Origin: PBB1 sp043738425
GTDB lineage: Bacteria; Pseudomonadota; Gammaproteobacteria; Burkholderiales; Burkholderiaceae_C
Reading direction: 5' to 3'
DNA length: 25,592 bases
Assembly (NCBI GenBank): GCA_043738425.1
Contig: JAYUGJ010000085.1
Coordinates: 1 to 25,592 of the forward strand
Below, in pieces: positions 23,044 to 25,592 of this stretch; the stretch's first letter is position 1; every line of letters begins with the position of its first letter. Below the pieces are notes generated by a model. The model worked only from the letters and a program-made list of their open reading frames with translations. It was not told the DNA's origin and searched no databases. The position numbers and the translations under genes were made by a program.

Positions 23044-24198
23044 TCAGCTTTGCACCAACCGGCGGCTTTTGGAAATCGACATCAGGATGCCCAGCCCGAG
23101 TCCGAGGATCACCATCGCGGTGCCGCCGTAGCTGATGAATGGCAACGGCACGCCGACCACCGGCAAGATGCCGCTGACCATGCCCATGTTGACGAACGCA
23201 TAGGTGAAGAAGCTCAGCGTGATGGCCCCGGCCAGCAGCCGCGTGAACACGGTGGGCGCATCGGCCGCGATCATCAGGCCGCGGCCGATCAGGAAGATGA
23301 AGCCGGCGATCAGGCTCAGCCCGCCGATCAGACCGAACTCTTCCGAGAAGGCCGCGAAGATGAAGTCGGTGGTGCGCTCGGGAATGAATTCGAGGTGCGT
23401 CTGCGTGCCCTTCATGAAGCCCTTGCCGTCGACACCGCCCGAGCCGATCGCGATCATGCCCTGGATGATGTGGAAGCCCTTGCCGAGCGGGTCGGTGGTC
23501 GGGTCGAGCAAGGTGCAGACGCGGTTCTTCTGGTAGTCGCGCAGCAGCGGCCACTTCACCTCGGGCTGGCAGATGCGCTCTTCCGAGACGACGATCGCGG
23601 TGATCGCCAGCGCCCCCACCACCAGCACCGGCACGATCAGGCGCCAGCTCAAGCCGGCGAAGAAGATCACGTAGAGCCCGGCCGACAGCACCAGGATCGC
23701 CGTGCCCAGGTCGGGCTGCTTGACGATCAGCCCGACCGGCACGGCGAGCAGCACGAGCGCGATCACGAAGTCAGTCGCGCGGCGCTGGCCCTCGCGGCGC
23801 TGGAACCACCAGGCCAGCATCAACGGCATCGCGATCTTCAGGATCTCGCTCGGCTGGATCACCACGCCGACGTTCAGCCAGCGCGTCGCGCCCTTCTTCG
23901 TCACGCCCGCGACCGCCACCGCGACCAGCAGCGCAACCCCGACCGTGTAAAGCGGCACGGCGAACTTCAGCAAGGTCTGCGGCGACACCTGCGCGACGAC
24001 GAACACCACGCACAAGGCGAGCAGCATGTTGCGGGCGTGATCGACGAAGCGCGAGCCTGCGTCGAAGCCGGCCGAGTACATCGTCATCAGCCCGGCCGCG
24101 CCGAGCAGCAGCACCACCACCAGCAGCGGCGCGTCGAAGCCGGTCAGCACCGGCTTGATGCGCTGCCACAGCGAGGGCTTGTCGAAGACGGAACTCAA
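23044..24198 (-). CDS. rodA: Peptidoglycan glycosyltransferase RodA (SEDS family)
   Basis: The start is a TTG at 24198 that overlaps the mrdA stop (TTGA). It gives 384 residues and keeps the first membrane helix (APLLVVVLLLGAAGLMTMYS); the next ATG would lose it. SEDS landmarks include KKGATRWLNVG, QPSEILKIAMPL, VKQPDLGTAILVL, the HIIQGMIAIGSGGVDGKGF and EFIPERTTDFIFA loops, and the C-terminal GVPLPFISYGGTAM. RodA polymerises lipid II into glycan strands during rod elongation, working with PBP2. It is translationally coupled to mrdA and converges with the sensor kinase gene. Its codon usage differs clearly from genes to the left. Confidence 0.96.
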   Translation of the reverse strand: MSSVFDKPSLWQRIKPVLTGFDAPLLVVVLLLGAAGLMTMYSAGFDAGSRFVDHARNMLLALCVVFVVAQVSPQTLLKFAVPLYTVGVALLVAVAVAGVTKKGATRWLNVGVVIQPSEILKIAMPLMLAWWFQRREGQRRATDFVIALVLLAVPVGLIVKQPDLGTAILVLSAGLYVIFFAGLSWRLIVPVLVVGALAITAIVVSEERICQPEVKWPLLRDYQKNRVCTLLDPTTDPLGKGFHIIQGMIAIGSGGVDGKGFMKGTQTHLEFIPERTTDFIFAAFSEEFGLIGGLSLIAGFIFLIGRGLMIAADAPTVFTRLLAGAITLSFFTYAFVNMGMVSGILPVVGVPLPFISYGGTAMVILGLGLGILMSISKSRRLVQS

Positions 24199-25592
24199 CG
24201 CCGCTTCTCCAGCGCCACGCGCTGCGCTGCCGAGGCACCCGGTCGCGCAGCGGCGGGCAGTACATCCCGCAGCGCAGCGGCCGGCGCCGAACCGCTCGGC
24301 GCACTCGCCGCGCCATCGACCGTGCTGCCGGGCAAAGGCACCGATGCCACCGGCCGTGGCACGCCGATCGGCGCGGTCGCCTGGCCGAGCCTTGTCGCGG
24401 CAATGTCGGCCTCGCTCGGGTACTGGCCGGAGAGCACGAAGTCGAACACACGGCGCGCGATGGGTGCGGCCGCGCCGGCGCCGAAGCCGGCGTTCTCGAC
24501 CACCAGCGCAAGCGCGATCTGCGGCGCATCGAGCGGCGCGAACGCGACGTACAGCGCGTGGTCGCGGTGCCGCTCGTCGATGTCCTTGGCGTTGTACTTC
24601 TCGTTCGCCTTGATCGCGATCACCTGCGCCGTGCCGGTCTTGCCGCCCGACTGGTACGGCGCGTTCACGAACGAGCCGCGCGACGTGCCCTCCTGCGTCA
24701 CGCCGAACATCGCGCGGTGGATGAAGGCGACGTGCTCGGGCTTCCACGCCAGCGGCGGCAGTGCCTCGCCGACGCTGCGGCGCTGCGCGCGGGTCTCGAA
24801 GTTCTCGACCAGCTTCACAAGGTGCGGCTTGAAGCGCTGCCCGCCCGCGGCCACCGTGGCGGTGGCCTGCGCGAGTTGCAGCATCGTGAAGGTGTTGTAG
24901 CCCTGGCCGATGCCCAGCGAAATGGTCTCGCCCGCATACCATTTCTGCTGCTCCTTCTTGCGGTAGGCAGTGCGCTTCCACTCGGTCGACGGCAAGGTGC
25001 CGCGCAGCTCGCCCTGCATGTCGATGCCGGTGATCTGACCCAGGCCGAGCGGCGCCATGAAGTCGTGCATCGCATCCACGCCGAGATCGTTGGCGAGCGT
25101 GTAGTAATACGTGTCGCACGACTGCACGATCGAGCGGTACATGTCCACCGTGCCGTGCCCGCCTTCCTTGTCATCACGGAACTTGTGGTTGCCGAACCAG
25201 TAGTAGCCGGGGTCGCTGATGGTCTGCTGCGGCGTGCGCTTGCCCAGGGTCAGCGCGGCCAGCGCCATGAAGGGCTTGTAGGTCGAGCCCGGCGGGTAGC
25301 TGCCGCGCAAGGCGCGGTTCAGCAGCGGCTTGTCGGGCGACTCGTTCAGCGCCTTCCAGTTCTCCTGGTCGATGCCGTCAACGAACAGGTTCGGGTCGAA
25401 GTTGGGCTTGCTGACGAAGGCCAGCACTTCGCCGTTGCGCGGGTCGATCGCCACCAGCGCACCGCGCCGGTCGCCGAACAGCTCCTCGACCAGCGCCTGC
25501 AGGCGGATGTCGATCGACATGACCAGCGCGTTGCCCGGCGTGGCCGGGTTGCTCTTGAGGCGGCGCACCGGGTGCCCGCTGGCGCTGGTTTC
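24195..25592 (-). CDS. mrdA: Penicillin-binding protein 2 (partial, N-terminus beyond the window)
   Basis: The frame is open to the right edge, so about 465 C-terminal residues are seen. The transpeptidase motifs are SYPPGSTYKPFM (catalytic Ser of SxxK), SCDTYYY (the SxN-equivalent motif, SCD) and SGGKTGTAQV (KTG). Upstream, MSIDIRLQALVEELF and GALVAIDPRNGEVLAFVSKP are typical of class B PBPs. After the fold ends (about IARRVFDFVLSG) there is an Ala/Pro-rich tail of some 75 residues. PBP2 crosslinks peptidoglycan in the elongasome with RodA and MreBCD; mreBCD usually lie upstream of mrdA in betaproteobacteria, outside this window. Confidence 0.96.
   Translation of the reverse strand, partial: ETSASGHPVRRLKSNPATPGNALVMSIDIRLQALVEELFGDRRGALVAIDPRNGEVLAFVSKPNFDPNLFVDGIDQENWKALNESPDKPLLNRALRGSYPPGSTYKPFMALAALTLGKRTPQQTISDPGYYWFGNHKFRDDKEGGHGTVDMYRSIVQSCDTYYYTLANDLGVDAMHDFMAPLGLGQITGIDMQGELRGTLPSTEWKRTAYRKKEQQKWYAGETISLGIGQGYNTFTMLQLAQATATVAAGGQRFKPHLVKLVENFETRAQRRSVGEALPPLAWKPEHVAFIHRAMFGVTQEGTSRGSFVNAPYQSGGKTGTAQVIAIKANEKYNAKDIDERHRDHALYVAFAPLDAPQIALALVVENAGFGAGAAAPIARRVFDFVLSGQYPSEADIAATRLGQATAPIGVPRPVASVPLPGSTVDGAASAPSGSAPAAALRDVLPAAARPGASAAQRVALEKRR

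Noticed and set aside
22957..24900. A 647-codon open frame on the plus strand
   Set aside because: It lies opposite rodA and the end of mrdA, both with full family motifs; the translation is low-complexity and charged without any domain.
24199..25119. Upstream extension of the rodA frame into mrdA
   Set aside because: The extension is Arg-rich and out of frame with the real PBP2 gene; the TTG at 24198 gives a normal RodA length.

Overview
The window looks like chromosomal DNA of a high-GC betaproteobacterium, probably Burkholderiales and possibly close to Comamonadaceae. The signs are the RecA sequence, the mrdA-rodA pair, the TfpX/TfpZ pilin accessory protein next to a type IV pilin, and the order recA-recX-sucC-sucD-terC followed by a pilin gene and a PglL-type oligosaccharyltransferase. 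No tRNA, rRNA, insertion sequence, integrase or CRISPR array was seen. Every recognised gene from the left edge to about 20.3 kb lies on the minus strand; a two-component pair then runs on the plus strand, and rodA/mrdA return to the minus strand at the right edge.

Reading along the minus strand from recA: recA carries a LexA-type box and is followed by recX. A 0.54-kb gap holds a hexanucleotide repeat and a long hairpin. Next come sucC and sucD (succinyl-CoA synthetase), a cytochrome P450 whose start overlaps the sucD stop, a TerC-family membrane protein, and a phospho-signalling block (Ser/Thr kinase, PP2C phosphatase, two-FHA protein). A cyclic-nucleotide-phosphodiesterase-like metallo-hydrolase lies beyond another gap.

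The left 9.3 kb is the most distinctive part. A sigma-54-type promoter precedes a type IV pilin gene (pilA-like), which is followed by an intrinsic terminator. Then come a TfpX/TfpZ accessory protein, a PglL/Wzy-type O-oligosaccharyltransferase, a TPR plus GT41 (SPINDLY/OGT-like) glycosyltransferase, an ATP-grasp ligase, a phytanoyl-CoA-dioxygenase-like enzyme, a second oxygenase-like protein with an altered metal motif, and a WbqC-family gene interrupted by one in-frame TGA. I infer a pilin or surface-glycan modification and tailoring operon. The combination of a GT41 enzyme, an ATP-grasp ligase and two oxygenases behind a pilin OTase is the best candidate here for an undescribed system.

On the plus strand, an OmpR-family regulator and a TctE-like sensor kinase form a two-gene operon, divergent from recA and convergent with rodA. 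Two genome-scale oddities stand out. In-frame hexanucleotide repeats encode dipeptide linkers inside recX and the sensor kinase, and a related tract lies upstream of sucC. Codon usage also changes sharply at about 23.0 kb: rodA and mrdA use AAG for nearly all lysines, unlike the genes to their left.
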